From positions 22,452 to 86,451 of the forward strand of contig NZ_KB908029.1 of assembly GCF_000382305.1 (NCBI RefSeq): a DNA stretch of 64,000 nt, read 5' to 3'. Numbering within the stretch: position 1 is the stretch's first letter; the number at the start of each line of letters is the position of its first letter. The notes beneath the pieces are model-generated. The model saw nothing but the letters and a program-made list of their open reading frames with translations, did no database searches and was not told where the DNA came from. The stretch is from Vitreoscilla stercoraria DSM 513 (GTDB lineage: Bacteria > Pseudomonadota > Gammaproteobacteria > Burkholderiales > Neisseriaceae). Below, in pieces: positions 7,876-16,334 of the stretch. Position numbers and translations under genes: made by a program.

Positions 7876-9508
7876 TACCTCAACACCGCCACCATCTGAG
7901 CCTCCTGTAGCTCAGGTGAGCAAAAGCCGCGCTTTATCAATTATTTGGTTGGTACCTATTGCCACATTGATTGTCGCCATCGTCTTGCTCGTTAGCTATT
8001 TGCGTAACAATGGTACAGAAGTCACTTTGCATATGCCCAGTGCAGATGGCGTAGAAATCAATAAAACGCCCATCAAAATTTTAAATGTCGAAGTCGGTAA
8101 AGTGATTGATGTGCGTTTGAACGATGCTGGCGATGGTGTGTTATTGACCGCTAAAATCAATGGCAATATGCAACACCAATTGCGCTCAGATTCTCTATTT
8201 TGGATTGTTAAACCAGAGTTTGACCAACGTGGCATTCGTGGCTTAGGAACCTTGGTTTCTGGTGCGTACATAGGCTTTAAACCAGGTAATGCGGCAGAAA
8301 TCAAAAATGAGTTCATCATCAGCGATGATCCTCCTAGCGCTGATTTAGGTGAAGGTTTGCATCTAAAATTGAGCAGCACGCGCGCCAAAATGTTGCCTAA
8401 CGGCGCGCCTGTATTTTATGAAGATTTACAAGTAGGCCAAATTACCCAATCAACGTTTGATACCAAAAATCAGCATGTCCATTATGATATTTTCATTCAA
8501 AAAAGCCACCAAGATTTGGTGGGCGATCATGTCAAATTTTGGATTAAATCAGGGGTAAACATCCAAACCAACAGCCAAGGCATACAAATTGATGCGGCCC
8601 CTATTGGCTCTATTTTGAGCGGCGCTATTGCCTTCACTCAGCCACTGAGCACTGGTAAAGGTGCTTCAGTCAAAGATGGTCATACCTTTACGTTACACAG
8701 CAATATCAGTGATGTGATGGAACCTGCTTCCCCCCGAGCCTTTTATTTGGTCGCTTTTTTTGACCAAAGCATGCGCGGTGTGAGCGCAGGTGCCACAGTG
8801 GAATACAAAGGTTTACCCATTGGCGTGATTGAAAAAACCCCGTTTTTTCACAACAATGACCAATTAAATCTACTGGAAAACCGCTATATTCCCGTTCAAT
8901 TGCGCATTGAACCAAGCGCCATAGAAATGGGCGCCAATCCGATAGAAACCAAACAATGGCAGCAAAAATTTGACCAAGCCATTCGCCAAGGATTGTACGC
9001 TACCATCATCAGCAACAATATCGTCACAGGCAATATGTCGATTGAATTAACCGATGAGTTGTCTGCCGATCCAAGTTTGAAACCACAAGACCGTTATGCA
9101 GGACTAAGCGTCATTCCTACGCGTGCAGTGGGCTTGAATGCCACAGTGAAAAACTTGAACCGCTTACTGGTCAAATTCAACCATTTGCCATTAGAACAAA
9201 CAGTGGGTCAATTGAATCAAAATTTAGCCGAATTGCAAAAAACCTTGGGTTCAGTCAACCAATTGCTCAACAACCCCAATACCCAAAGCATCCCCAAAGA
9301 ACTGAATCAAACTTTGAAGCAATTGCGTGGTACTTTAGAAGGGGTCTCGCCTGACTCACCAGCGTATCGTGATGTCCAAAACACATTACAAAGTTTGGAT
9401 CGAACCTTGCAAAAATCCAATCCATTATTGAAAAAACTGGGTGAGAAACCAAACTCTTTCATTTTTGACAGCAAATCTGCCGATCCTATTCCGAAAGGAC
9501 AACCATGA
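7856..9508 (+). CDS. pqiB: PqiB, MCE-domain lipid transport protein
   Basis: A 550-aa protein anchored by one N-terminal transmembrane helix (ALSIIWLVPIATLIVAIVLL, about residues 27-46). Three MCE domains follow: one starting TEVTLHMPSADGVEINKTPIK, one around the LHLKLSSTRAKMLPNGAPVF segment, and one around FFDQSMRGVSAGATVEYKGL. The tail after about residue 440 is a long coiled coil (LPLEQTVGQLNQNLAEL) that forms the periplasmic tube of PqiB. It overlaps both neighbours (20 bp with pqiA, ATGA with pqiC), a tight operon. Confidence 0.93.
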   Translation: MQATDPDTSTPPPSEPPVAQVSKSRALSIIWLVPIATLIVAIVLLVSYLRNNGTEVTLHMPSADGVEINKTPIKILNVEVGKVIDVRLNDAGDGVLLTAKINGNMQHQLRSDSLFWIVKPEFDQRGIRGLGTLVSGAYIGFKPGNAAEIKNEFIISDDPPSADLGEGLHLKLSSTRAKMLPNGAPVFYEDLQVGQITQSTFDTKNQHVHYDIFIQKSHQDLVGDHVKFWIKSGVNIQTNSQGIQIDAAPIGSILSGAIAFTQPLSTGKGASVKDGHTFTLHSNISDVMEPASPRAFYLVAFFDQSMRGVSAGATVEYKGLPIGVIEKTPFFHNNDQLNLLENRYIPVQLRIEPSAIEMGANPIETKQWQQKFDQAIRQGLYATIISNNIVTGNMSIELTDELSADPSLKPQDRYAGLSVIPTRAVGLNATVKNLNRLLVKFNHLPLEQTVGQLNQNLAELQKTLGSVNQLLNNPNTQSIPKELNQTLKQLRGTLEGVSPDSPAYRDVQNTLQSLDRTLQKSNPLLKKLGEKPNSFIFDSKSADPIPKGQP

Positions 9509-10044
9509 AACTCTGGTTCATCACCGCGTGTTTGGCATTGGCTGTGGGTGCTTGTGCCAGTGCGCCGACCACTCAGTATTACCGTCTGTCCGATACGGCT
9601 TACCGCTTGCCAGCCACCCAAAAATCCAATGTGGTTTTGCGGGTGGTGGTAGCTGAACCATTAAAAGGTCAAAATTTGCTCTACCAAACCGATGCACACA
9701 CGCTGCATTTTGCCAAACAACACTTATGGGCAGAACCTTTAGATATTGCCATACGCAACCAATTGGCCAATGCACTCAACCAACAAAATCGTCCCGTTCG
9801 CTTTGTGCCACCAAGTTTGCAAAACAACGACACGCCCGAGTTAACCGTTTACATTGAGCAGTTTCATGGTCGCTTTGATGGGCAGACCCAAATAGAAGGT
9901 TACAGTGTCTTCAAACACCAAGGCAAAACCACAGCAGGCTCCAATTTCAGTGTTTTGACGGCGCAACAAGGCGATGGTTATGCTGCCATGATTGACTCAT
10001 TAAGCACAGGCTTGCAACAAGTGGCCACTCAAATTGCACCTTAA
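9505..10044 (+). CDS. pqiC: PqiC outer-membrane lipoprotein
   Basis: A 179-aa lipoprotein. The signal peptide MKLWFITACLALAVGAC has a VGAC lipobox, then the ABC-type transport auxiliary (PqiC/YmbA, DUF330) pattern TTQYYRLSDTAYRLP and EPLDIAIRNQLANAL. PqiC sits in the outer membrane and caps the PqiB tube. The ATG overlaps the pqiB stop. A paired DUS terminator follows, ending the operon. Confidence 0.9.
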   Translation: MKLWFITACLALAVGACASAPTTQYYRLSDTAYRLPATQKSNVVLRVVVAEPLKGQNLLYQTDAHTLHFAKQHLWAEPLDIAIRNQLANALNQQNRPVRFVPPSLQNNDTPELTVYIEQFHGRFDGQTQIEGYSVFKHQGKTTAGSNFSVLTAQQGDGYAAMIDSLSTGLQQVATQIAP

Positions 10045-10071
10045 AACTTAATACTCATTATTTAAAGATTT

Positions 10072-10103
10072 AAAGCGTCCTGTAAATATTTACAGGACGC
10101 TTT
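10072..10103. terminator. Paired DUS hairpin after pqiC
   Basis: A 15-bp perfect stem (AAAGCGTCCTGTAAA and its complement) with a 2-base loop. It serves pqiC on the plus strand and possibly the convergent minus-strand gene. Confidence 0.8.
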
Positions 10104-10153
10104 AAATGAACCATGCACAGCATCATCATGCCATGCCAATCTGTGATTTTTAC

Positions 10154-10405
10154 TTATTCTTTTTCATGGAAAAAGTCATAAGTAACATCATGGAACACAT
10201 CCGCATAAGGATGGTCATGGTAATTGAGCTCACCCGATGCATTTTCAAATGCAATTTGGATAGATTCCACCACGTCACCTGCCAAATCTTGCGGTAAGCC
10301 TTTCAAAATCCCTTTCAAAGCCGTACTCAAGACACGGTTTTCCATGCGCAAGATTTCGATTTGCTCTTCCATATATTCTAAGCGCTGTGTTATTTCATGT
10401 GACAT
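10154..10405 (-). CDS. Small acidic coiled-coil protein, unknown function
   Basis: 83 aa, not recognised. The N-terminal half (ITQRLEYMEEQIEILRMENR) is a heptad-like coiled coil. The C-terminal half is acidic and rich in His and Asp (YHDHPYADVFHDVTYDFFHE). No signal peptide or membrane segment. It resembles SlyX in size and coiled-coil start, but I do not see enough to assign it. It lies 9 bp downstream of the acetyltransferase gene on the same strand and is probably co-transcribed. Confidence 0.7.
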   Translation of the reverse strand: MSHEITQRLEYMEEQIEILRMENRVLSTALKGILKGLPQDLAGDVVESIQIAFENASGELNYHDHPYADVFHDVTYDFFHEKE

Positions 10406-10414
10406 TTGATTTTC

Positions 10415-10879
10415 CTATTTCGATGTACCATTCCAACGCATTTTAACGTGTTTGACACCACCATCGTCAAATACATCGCCAAAAGTTTCAAAACCAAATG
10501 CCTCATACCATGTTTGCAAATGAATTTGTGCCGACAAATGCACAGGTAAATTGGGAAATTGACGCTTGGCTGTATCCAAAGCCACTTGTAACAACTCGCT
10601 GCCCATGCCTTGTGAACGCAATGCTTCGACCAAAGCGATTCTGCCAATTTGCACGTATTCCATGCTCAAGTGTGGCGGCACAATCCGCGTATAGCCAACG
10701 AGCTTCGGTCCGTCATACAACATGATGTGCGTGGCATCCAAATCATCGTTGTCAGCATCCAAATACAGGCTTTGCTGCTCCAACATGAACACACGTTGGC
10801 GCAATTGCAAAATTTGGTGCAATTGGTATAAATTCAAAGCGATAAAAGGTTCTATGATTAACTCATATTGATTCAACAT
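10415..10879 (-). CDS. GNAT acetyltransferase, ElaA-like
   Basis: 154 aa. The acetyl-CoA binding part is IGRIALVEALRSQGMGSELLQVAL (motif A, R-x2-G-x-G), preceded by LVGYTRIVPP. The ending LHLQTWYEAFGFETFGDVFDDGG-type segment (YE-FGF) is typical of the ElaA subgroup. Substrate unknown. The ATG at 10879 has GGAG seven bases upstream; a TTG two codons earlier is less likely. 10886-11152 upstream shows no further gene. Confidence 0.85.
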   Translation of the reverse strand: MLNQYELIIEPFIALNLYQLHQILQLRQRVFMLEQQSLYLDADNDDLDATHIMLYDGPKLVGYTRIVPPHLSMEYVQIGRIALVEALRSQGMGSELLQVALDTAKRQFPNLPVHLSAQIHLQTWYEAFGFETFGDVFDDGGVKHVKMRWNGTSK

Positions 10880-11152
10880 ACACAAACTCCTTCAAACAAT
10901 GCCCTTAACCTTAATACCATTTGAACGCTTCGTCTAATCAATCCGCACTATCACCATGTTGCGACAAACCACACAGACGCTCGATTTTTATCTGTTCTAA
11001 CATTCTGACACCTATGCCTTAGCAGGCTCGTGTTATATTCAATCTTCATGAATATTATCTAAAACATACTCAATATACCTTGTATCGACACTTTTAAAAG
11101 GCAAGGCTATTTTATTAACACATTGTTTTTATAAGCAAGGCTAAGACACATC

Positions 11153-12058
11153 ATGACAAACATGAGCACACAAGACAAAATCGGCGCTTTATTGGTGGTG
11201 GTTTTATGGGGTTTGAATTTTTATTTCATCTATCTAGGCTTACAGGACGCATCGCCTTTATTATTAGGCTGTTTGCGCTTTATCTTTGTCAGCTTTCCCG
11301 CAATTTTCTTCATCAAAAAACCCAATATTCCATGGCGTTGGCTCATCACTTATGGTTTGTTAATCAGTTTTGCGCAGTTTACCTTCTTGTTTTGGGCCAT
11401 AGCCGCAGGCTTACCCACAGGCTTGGCAGCGATTGTCTTGCAATCACAAGCTTTCTTTACCATTATCATTGCTGCCATTATGATGGGCGAAAACGTCAAA
11501 GCTTATCAAATCATCGCCATGGTCGTTGCCGCACTGGGCTTGGGTTTGATTGCTTATGGTCAATATCAAGGGCAATTGCCCGTCCTTGCAGTATTTTTAG
11601 TGGTTATAGGCGCATTCGCTTGGGCATGTGGCAATATTACGGTCAAACATATTGGCAGTTTAAAACGCTCGGTCAATCCTTTGGCACTGGTCGTTTGGGG
11701 CAATTTGATTTGCCCATTGCCATTTTTCATCGGGGCGGTCGCAATAGATGGCTGGGAACAAGTACACGCTCAATTGACCCAATGGAGCGTGAACCGTGTC
11801 ATTGCTTTGGCGTATTTAAGCTGGGTTGCCAGCATTATTGGCTACGGCTTATGGGGCAAACTCATGAGCAAATACGATGCAGCCAGCATTGCACCATTGT
11901 CTTTGTTTGTCCCTGCGGTGGCTTTGGTCGTGGCTTTTTTGGTATTAAACGAGCCTTTGAATCGTTGGCACAGCATTGGTATTGCGGTTTTAGCAGTTGG
12001 TTTGTGCATTCATTTGCTTTTACCCAGCTGGATTCAATCTCAAAAAACCAAAATGTGA
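11153..12058 (+). CDS. EamA-family exporter (O-acetylserine/cysteine exporter-like)
   Basis: 301 aa, about ten hydrophobic helices in two EamA repeats: the first from IGALLVVVLWGLNFYFIYLGL, the second from VFLVVIGAFAWACGNITVKH. The WGLNF start and LNEPLNRWHSIGIAVLAVG ending are close to E. coli EamA (YdeD), which exports cysteine pathway metabolites. The substrate is inferred from resemblance only. A one-sided DUS core lies inside the gene at 11240-11250. Confidence 0.82.
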   Translation: MTNMSTQDKIGALLVVVLWGLNFYFIYLGLQDASPLLLGCLRFIFVSFPAIFFIKKPNIPWRWLITYGLLISFAQFTFLFWAIAAGLPTGLAAIVLQSQAFFTIIIAAIMMGENVKAYQIIAMVVAALGLGLIAYGQYQGQLPVLAVFLVVIGAFAWACGNITVKHIGSLKRSVNPLALVVWGNLICPLPFFIGAVAIDGWEQVHAQLTQWSVNRVIALAYLSWVASIIGYGLWGKLMSKYDAASIAPLSLFVPAVALVVAFLVLNEPLNRWHSIGIAVLAVGLCIHLLLPSWIQSQKTKM

Positions 12059-12340
12059 AGATTTTTTCATTCTAAAATGGGCTGTTTTGACCACACAGTC
12101 CATTTTTAACACCCAATTTATACCTGCACAATCACCGTAAAAATCACAAATTCACCCCATTTTTGCATTTCAGGACGCTTAAAAATGCTTTTTTTGCCTG
12201 TTTTTTAAAATTTTTTAGACATGAGACTTCTTAAAACAAAAATGAAATGGCTCAAATACTTGATGTTGTGAAACTGCCGCTTATTGCGCAACAGACTGCC
12301 ATTTACGCTCCATAAATTCAAAAATAATTACAAAAACCGC
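12059..12340. other. Gene-free stretch before the tRNA array
   Basis: No coding frame of note. It holds a partial uptake-sequence copy (CAGGACGCTT at 12171-12180), an AT-rich stretch around 12181-12240, and then the tRNA promoter. Confidence 0.6.
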
Positions 12341-12369
12341 TTGCCAATATACAAAGTCATCTCTATAAT
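12341..12369 (+). promoter_or_regulatory. Sigma-70 promoter of the tRNA array
   Basis: TTGCCA (12341-12346) and a perfect TATAAT (12364-12369) are separated by 17 bp. They lie 53 bp before the first tRNA. A GC-rich discriminator (CGCCTCC) follows, as expected for stringently controlled stable RNA. Confidence 0.75.
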
Positions 12370-12422
12370 TCGCCTCCGTTGTCGCAGTTAAGCAATCACA
12401 AGCACTGACAAGTGATAGCAAT

Positions 12423-12499
12423 GCACCCGTAGCTCAGTTGGATAGAGTATTTGGCTACGAACCAAAGGGTCGGGCGTTCGAATCGCTCCGGGTGCACCA
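12423..12499 (+). tRNA. tRNA-Arg (ACG), copy 1
   Basis: A 77-nt cloverleaf with encoded CCA. The acceptor GCACCCG pairs with CGGGTGC, the anticodon loop is CTACGAA (anticodon ACG), and the T-loop is GTTCGAATC. Identical to copy 2. Confidence 0.95.
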
Positions 12500-12517
12500 A
12501 CAAGCTCGCAACCAGAT

Positions 12518-12592
12518 GCGCCCATCGTCTAGCGGTTAGGACACTGCCCTTTCACGGCGGCAACCGGGGTTCGATTCCCCGTGGGCGTACCA
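12518..12592 (+). tRNA. tRNA-Glu (TTC), copy 1
   Basis: 75 nt with encoded CCA. The anticodon stem-loop is GCCCTTTCACGGC (anticodon TTC) and the T-arm is CGGGGTTCGATTCCCCG. The first acceptor pair is a G-T wobble. It lies 18 bp after tRNA-Arg. Confidence 0.95.
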
Positions 12593-12608
12593 CAGAATTT
12601 CAAAAATT

Positions 12609-12630
12609 CCAGCCAACAGCTGGTTTTTTT
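12609..12630 (+). terminator. Small hairpin with T-run inside the tRNA array
   Basis: CCAGC, a 5-base loop, GCTGG and seven T residues. It looks like an intrinsic terminator after the first Arg-Glu pair, so the later tRNAs may depend on read-through or their own promoter. Confidence 0.6.
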
Positions 12631-12644
12631 AACCAAGCTTAAAT

Positions 12645-12721
12645 GCACCCGTAGCTCAGTTGGATAGAGTATTTGGCTACGAACCAAAGGGTCGGGCGTT
12701 CGAATCGCTCCGGGTGCACCA
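12645..12721 (+). tRNA. tRNA-Arg (ACG), copy 2
   Basis: Same sequence as the copy 222 bp upstream, with anticodon ACG and encoded CCA. Confidence 0.95.
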
Positions 12722-12750
12722 CAGTTTACAATCAATCTTTGATTGATACC

Positions 12751-12825
12751 GCGCCCATCGTCTAGCGGTTAGGACACTGCCCTTTCACGGCGGCAACCGG
12801 GGTTCGATTCCCCGTGGGCGTACCA
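12751..12825 (+). tRNA. tRNA-Glu (TTC), copy 2
   Basis: Identical to copy 1. It is preceded by a small hairpin (ATCAATC TTT GATTGAT) that recurs before copy 3, which marks the duplication unit. Confidence 0.95.
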
Positions 12826-12890
12826 ATACCGAAGCAGGCTTTTACGGCAAGTTTCAAAATAAGTTTTACAGTCAATCTTTGATTGATGCC

Positions 12891-12965
12891 GCGCCCATCG
12901 TCTAGCGGTTAGGACACTGCCCTTTCACGGCGGCAACCGGGGTTCGATTCCCCGTGGGCGTACCA
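12891..12965 (+). tRNA. tRNA-Glu (TTC), copy 3
   Basis: Identical to copies 1 and 2, with the same upstream hairpin motif as copy 2. Last member of the array. Confidence 0.95.
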
Positions 12966-12971
12966 ACAAAA

Positions 12972-13000
12972 AAGACCAGCTTTTAAGCTGGTCTTTTTTG
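12972..13000 (+). terminator. Terminator of the tRNA array
   Basis: AAGACCAGC, a 6-base loop, GCTGGTCTT and a run of T residues, immediately after the last tRNA. Confidence 0.9.
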
Positions 13001-13130
13001 TTGTCATGGCAATACATCACATTCATTCAATCTTTCAAAACCGATTCACAACACCATTGTCATGCGTTATCTTAGACAAGCACTATCACATCATCATTTT
13101 GCATTCAATGCTCTCACTAGGGGGAAACAC

Positions 13131-13874
13131 ATGTTAAAAAAAATGGGCTTTTTGATGACTTTAATCGGATGTAATGTTTACAGCATGGCAGCAGATCAAA
13201 CAACTTCTTGGTCTTATCACGGTAACAGTGCGCCCGAATATTGGGGTATTTTGGCACCAGAATATGCCACCTGTAATGGTTACAACCAAACACCTATCAA
13301 CATTACTGGCAGTATCGATGCCCAATTGCCCAATCTCAATATTGACTATCCATCTCATGCACACACCATCATCAACAATGGTCACACCATCCAAATTGCT
13401 TATACTGATGGCAGCAGCATTGAAGTCGATGGCGAACGCTTTGCGCTGAAACAAATGCATTTTCATACCCCAAGCGAAAATCACATCGAAGGCCAATCTT
13501 TCCCTATGGAATTGCATTTGGTGCATGCCAACGCTGCAGGTGCTTTGGCGGTGATTGGTGTGATGTTTGAATATGGTCAAGCACATCCTCAATTGAAACA
13601 ACTGTGGCAAAACATGCCCAAAACCAAGAATCAACCCAAAGTAATCCACACCCCAAACCCGATAATAGCCACCGAATTTTTACCTAAAAAACAAGACTAT
13701 TATCGTTTTAGTGGCTCTTTGACCACGCCACCTTGTTCAGAAGGTGTGCGTTGGTTGGTGATGAAACAACCGTTGCAAGCTTCAAAAGATCAAATCCAAC
13801 AATTTGACGAAGTCATGGGCACTCACACCAATCGCCCCTTACAAAATTTAAATGGTCGAATGATTGTTCACTGA
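13131..13874 (+). CDS. Periplasmic alpha-carbonic anhydrase
   Basis: A 247-aa zinc enzyme that interconverts CO2 and bicarbonate. The signal peptide MLKKMGFLMTLIGCNVYSMA is followed by the alpha-class start WSYHGNSAPEYWG. Zinc ligands are the two His in MHFHTPSENH and the third in ELHLVHAN; the substrate pocket segment is GSLTTPPCSEGVRW. The start has a strong AGGGGGA site; the frame is open 23 codons further upstream. Similar exported enzymes occur in Neisseria. An imperfect DUS pair follows. Confidence 0.93.
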   Translation: MLKKMGFLMTLIGCNVYSMAADQTTSWSYHGNSAPEYWGILAPEYATCNGYNQTPINITGSIDAQLPNLNIDYPSHAHTIINNGHTIQIAYTDGSSIEVDGERFALKQMHFHTPSENHIEGQSFPMELHLVHANAAGALAVIGVMFEYGQAHPQLKQLWQNMPKTKNQPKVIHTPNPIIATEFLPKKQDYYRFSGSLTTPPCSEGVRWLVMKQPLQASKDQIQQFDEVMGTHTNRPLQNLNGRMIVH

Positions 13875-13903
13875 TGATATGTAATTTGAAACCAATATTA
13901 ATA

Positions 13904-13930
13904 GGCGTTCTGTGACTTTACAGGACGCTT
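13904..13930. terminator. Degenerate DUS pair after the carbonic anhydrase gene
   Basis: GGCGTTCTGT opposite TACAGGACGC, an imperfect stem followed by TTTT. One arm has drifted from the consensus. Confidence 0.6.
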
Positions 13931-13993
13931 TTATGTTAATTTTAATAAAATATTTTCACTTTGATTAAAAATGGGTTTAAAACCGTATCAAAC

Positions 13994-14022
13994 TTGACCC
14001 AATACAATCCCATCTTCACAAT
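13994..14022 (+). promoter_or_regulatory. Possible hemB promoter
   Basis: TTGACC and CACAAT are 17 bp apart, 57 bp before the hemB start. Consistent with sigma-70 but not proven. Confidence 0.4.
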
Positions 14023-14078
14023 CTTGGGTACAATAGAAGGTTAAGATACCAATTTCAAATTGTACAGAGAACACCATC

Positions 14079-15086
14079 ATGAATTTTTTGTCACGCCAAG
14101 CACCTGCTACGCGCATGCGCCGCATGCGCCGCGATGCTTTTTCACGCCAATTGATGCAAGAAAACACCTTAACTGCCAAAGATTTGATTTTACCAGTCTT
14201 CATTTTAGAAGGCAGTAACATCGAGCAAGACATCAGCGCGATGCCAGGGGTCAAACGCCAAAGCTTGGACAAATTGTTTGCCACTTGTGAGCGTTGCGTT
14301 GAACTGGGCATTCCATTGATTGATTTGTTTCCTGCCGACTTAAGCGGCAAAAGCCTGATGGCAGAAGAAGCTTACAATCCTGATGGTTTGGTGCCACGAG
14401 CGGTGCGTGAAATTCGCCAGCGTTTTCCACAATTGGGCGTGATGACCGACATTGCCTTAGACCCATACACCACGCATGGACAAGACGGGATTATTGACGA
14501 TACCGGCTATGTTTTAAATGACATCACCATTGAAGTATTAATCAAACAAGCTTTGTGCCACGCCGAAGCAGGCGTACACATCATCTCACCTTCGGACATG
14601 ATGGACGGTCGTATTGCGGCACTGCGTGAAGCTTTGGAAGCCAACGGCCATGATTTGGTGCGCATCATGTCTTATTCTGCCAAATACGCCTCTTGTTTTT
14701 ATGGCCCCTTCCGTGAAGCAGTGGGTTCTGCTGGCAGCTTGGGCAAAGCCGACAAAAAAACCTACCAAATGGATCCTGCCAACAGCAACGAAGCGTTGCA
14801 CGAAGTGGCTTTGGACATCCAAGAAGGTGCAGACATGGTGATGATTAAACCGGGTATGCCATATTTGGACATCATTCGCCGTGTCAAAGACGAGTTTGCC
14901 GTACCTACATTCGCCTATCAAGTATCAGGCGAATATGCAATGTTACAGGGAGCCATTCAAAACGGTTGGTTAGAGCGTGACCAAGCGATTTTAGAAAGCT
15001 TGATGGCTTTCAAACGCGCGGGTGCCGATGGCATTTTGACGTATTACGCCATTGAAGCAGCGCAATTGCTACAACAATCAGCCTAA
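14079..15086 (+). CDS. hemB: Delta-aminolevulinic acid dehydratase (porphobilinogen synthase)
   Basis: It condenses two 5-aminolevulinate molecules to porphobilinogen in haem synthesis. 335 aa, standard length. Motifs are LILPVFILEG, MTDIALDPYTTHGQDG, the Schiff-base Lys in MVMIKPGMPYLDI, SYSAKYASCFYGPFREA with the other active-site Lys, and YQVSGEYAM. The N-terminus contains a tandem RMRRMRR encoded by a repeated GCATGCGCC unit. An azurin lipoprotein gene follows 55 bp downstream. Confidence 0.97.
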   Translation: MNFLSRQAPATRMRRMRRDAFSRQLMQENTLTAKDLILPVFILEGSNIEQDISAMPGVKRQSLDKLFATCERCVELGIPLIDLFPADLSGKSLMAEEAYNPDGLVPRAVREIRQRFPQLGVMTDIALDPYTTHGQDGIIDDTGYVLNDITIEVLIKQALCHAEAGVHIISPSDMMDGRIAALREALEANGHDLVRIMSYSAKYASCFYGPFREAVGSAGSLGKADKKTYQMDPANSNEALHEVALDIQEGADMVMIKPGMPYLDIIRRVKDEFAVPTFAYQVSGEYAMLQGAIQNGWLERDQAILESLMAFKRAGADGILTYYAIEAAQLLQQSA

Positions 15087-15141
15087 TCATGGTTCATCTT
15101 GGGCTGTCATGCAGCCCAAGAATATCAATAAAGACAATATC

Positions 15142-15714
15142 ATGACACTCAAACCTTTATGGCAACTCGGTTTCAGCACAGCCATCATGATGGCAATCTC
15201 TGCGTGTTCCCAAGAGCCTGCCCCCGCTTCTGTCGCCATTCCGCCGACACCTGCCTCCATACCACACACCAACCACACCATGGCAAGCTCACCTGAAGCT
15301 GCATCCACACCAACGTCCCATACCAGCCAAAACGATTGTGAAATTGCTTTAAATGGCACCGATGCGATGCAGTTTAGCCTCAAACAAATCGAAATTCCTG
15401 CGCATTGCACGCAAGCGACCATACATTTGAGCCATACAGGCAAGTTACCCAAAACTGCCATGGGTCACAATGTCGTGATTACCAGCCAAGCCCATTTACG
15501 TGGTGTATTGTCCGATGGTTTGCAAGCGGGCAAAGAGCATGAGTTTGTAAAGCCAAACGATGAGCGTGTATTGGCGCACAGCAAATTGCTTGGCGGCGGC
15601 GAGTCAGACAGCATCACTTTTGACACTGCGCTACTGAAAACCGAACCTTATGTGTTTGTGTGTAGCTTCCCCGGCCATAGCGGTCCGATGCGTGGCACAA
15701 TTGTCATCCAATAA
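15142..15714 (+). CDS. Lipid-modified azurin (Laz-type cupredoxin)
   Basis: A 190-aa blue copper protein for periplasmic electron transfer. The signal peptide carries a lipobox (ISAC, Cys at about 19). A Pro/Ala/Ser/Thr-rich spacer follows to about residue 60, then the azurin domain from CEIALNGTDAMQFSLKQIEI. Copper ligands are the His in MGHNVVIT and the Cys-His-Met set in CSFPGHSGPMRG. The Pro/Ala-rich linker plus azurin domain is characteristic of the Neisseria Laz protein. The frame is open 30 codons upstream into hemB, but the ATG at 15142 begins the lipoprotein signal. Confidence 0.93.
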   Translation: MTLKPLWQLGFSTAIMMAISACSQEPAPASVAIPPTPASIPHTNHTMASSPEAASTPTSHTSQNDCEIALNGTDAMQFSLKQIEIPAHCTQATIHLSHTGKLPKTAMGHNVVITSQAHLRGVLSDGLQAGKEHEFVKPNDERVLAHSKLLGGGESDSITFDTALLKTEPYVFVCSFPGHSGPMRGTIVIQ

Positions 15715-15718
15715 AAAT

Positions 15719-15748
15719 AAGCGTCCTGTAAACATTTACAGGACGCTT
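15719..15748. terminator. Paired DUS hairpin between azurin and ivy genes
   Basis: A 14-bp perfect stem AAGCGTCCTGTAAA with a 2-base loop, placed between two convergent genes and probably bidirectional. Confidence 0.8.
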
Positions 15749-15777
15749 GTTGTACATACCCATTCACATCACACTAT

Positions 15778-16239
15778 TTACCACCACATATGGCTTAATT
15801 GATTGCTGATGTGGGCAATCTCCACAAAAGCCTCACGAGCGACTTTGCCTTCGTGATTGTGCAAAACGGTATCCCCTCGCACCAACAGCAAAGCCTGTTT
15901 GGTCGGTTCATAGACAAATTGCCACTGTGTATCGCCACAATCATGCGGCTTACAAAAAGTACCCGTAAAAACAGTCGGGCCACCTGTTAAGATGGGTTTC
16001 ACTGGCGTCGTCACCATGCCACCACCATTAAAACCTTCTACCACCCAATCTTCTAACTGACCATGGTTGCCCAAAACTTCCAAAATATTCAATTTCAAAG
16101 CAGGTGTAGATTGTAAAACCTCAGGCAAATACGGCGCACCAAGATGTTGATTCAAATTGGGATTCCAAGTATTTTGCGCTTGCGCAACCAACGCCACTGT
16201 ACCCAATACCCAACCACAACACCACTTGATTGCTTGCAT
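15778..16239 (-). CDS. Ivy-family periplasmic lysozyme inhibitor
   Basis: 153 aa with a signal peptide (CCGWVLGTVALVAQA). The loop CKPHDCGD at about residues 96-103 is the Ivy hallmark that plugs the active site of c-type lysozyme; its two cysteines form the disulfide. Ivy proteins protect peptidoglycan from host lysozyme and may control lytic transglycosylases. It stands alone between two DUS hairpins. Confidence 0.85.
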   Translation of the reverse strand: MQAIKWCCGWVLGTVALVAQAQNTWNPNLNQHLGAPYLPEVLQSTPALKLNILEVLGNHGQLEDWVVEGFNGGGMVTTPVKPILTGGPTVFTGTFCKPHDCGDTQWQFVYEPTKQALLLVRGDTVLHNHEGKVAREAFVEIAHISNQLSHMWW

Positions 16240-16270
16240 GATTTATTCCTCATTATATAAAACCACAAAA

Positions 16271-16298
16271 AAGCGTCCTGTAACCTTACAGGACGCTT
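16271..16298. terminator. Paired DUS hairpin between ivy and serC
   Basis: A 13-bp perfect stem with a 2-base loop, downstream of serC on the minus strand. Confidence 0.8.
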
Positions 16299-16334
16299 AA
16301 TTTATACCATCAAATTCATGACGATGTATTGATA

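Noticed and set aside
14101..14140. Repeated GCATGCGCC units near the hemB start
   Set aside because: Only two units, encoding an Arg/Met repeat in the HemB N-terminus; no sign of phase variation.
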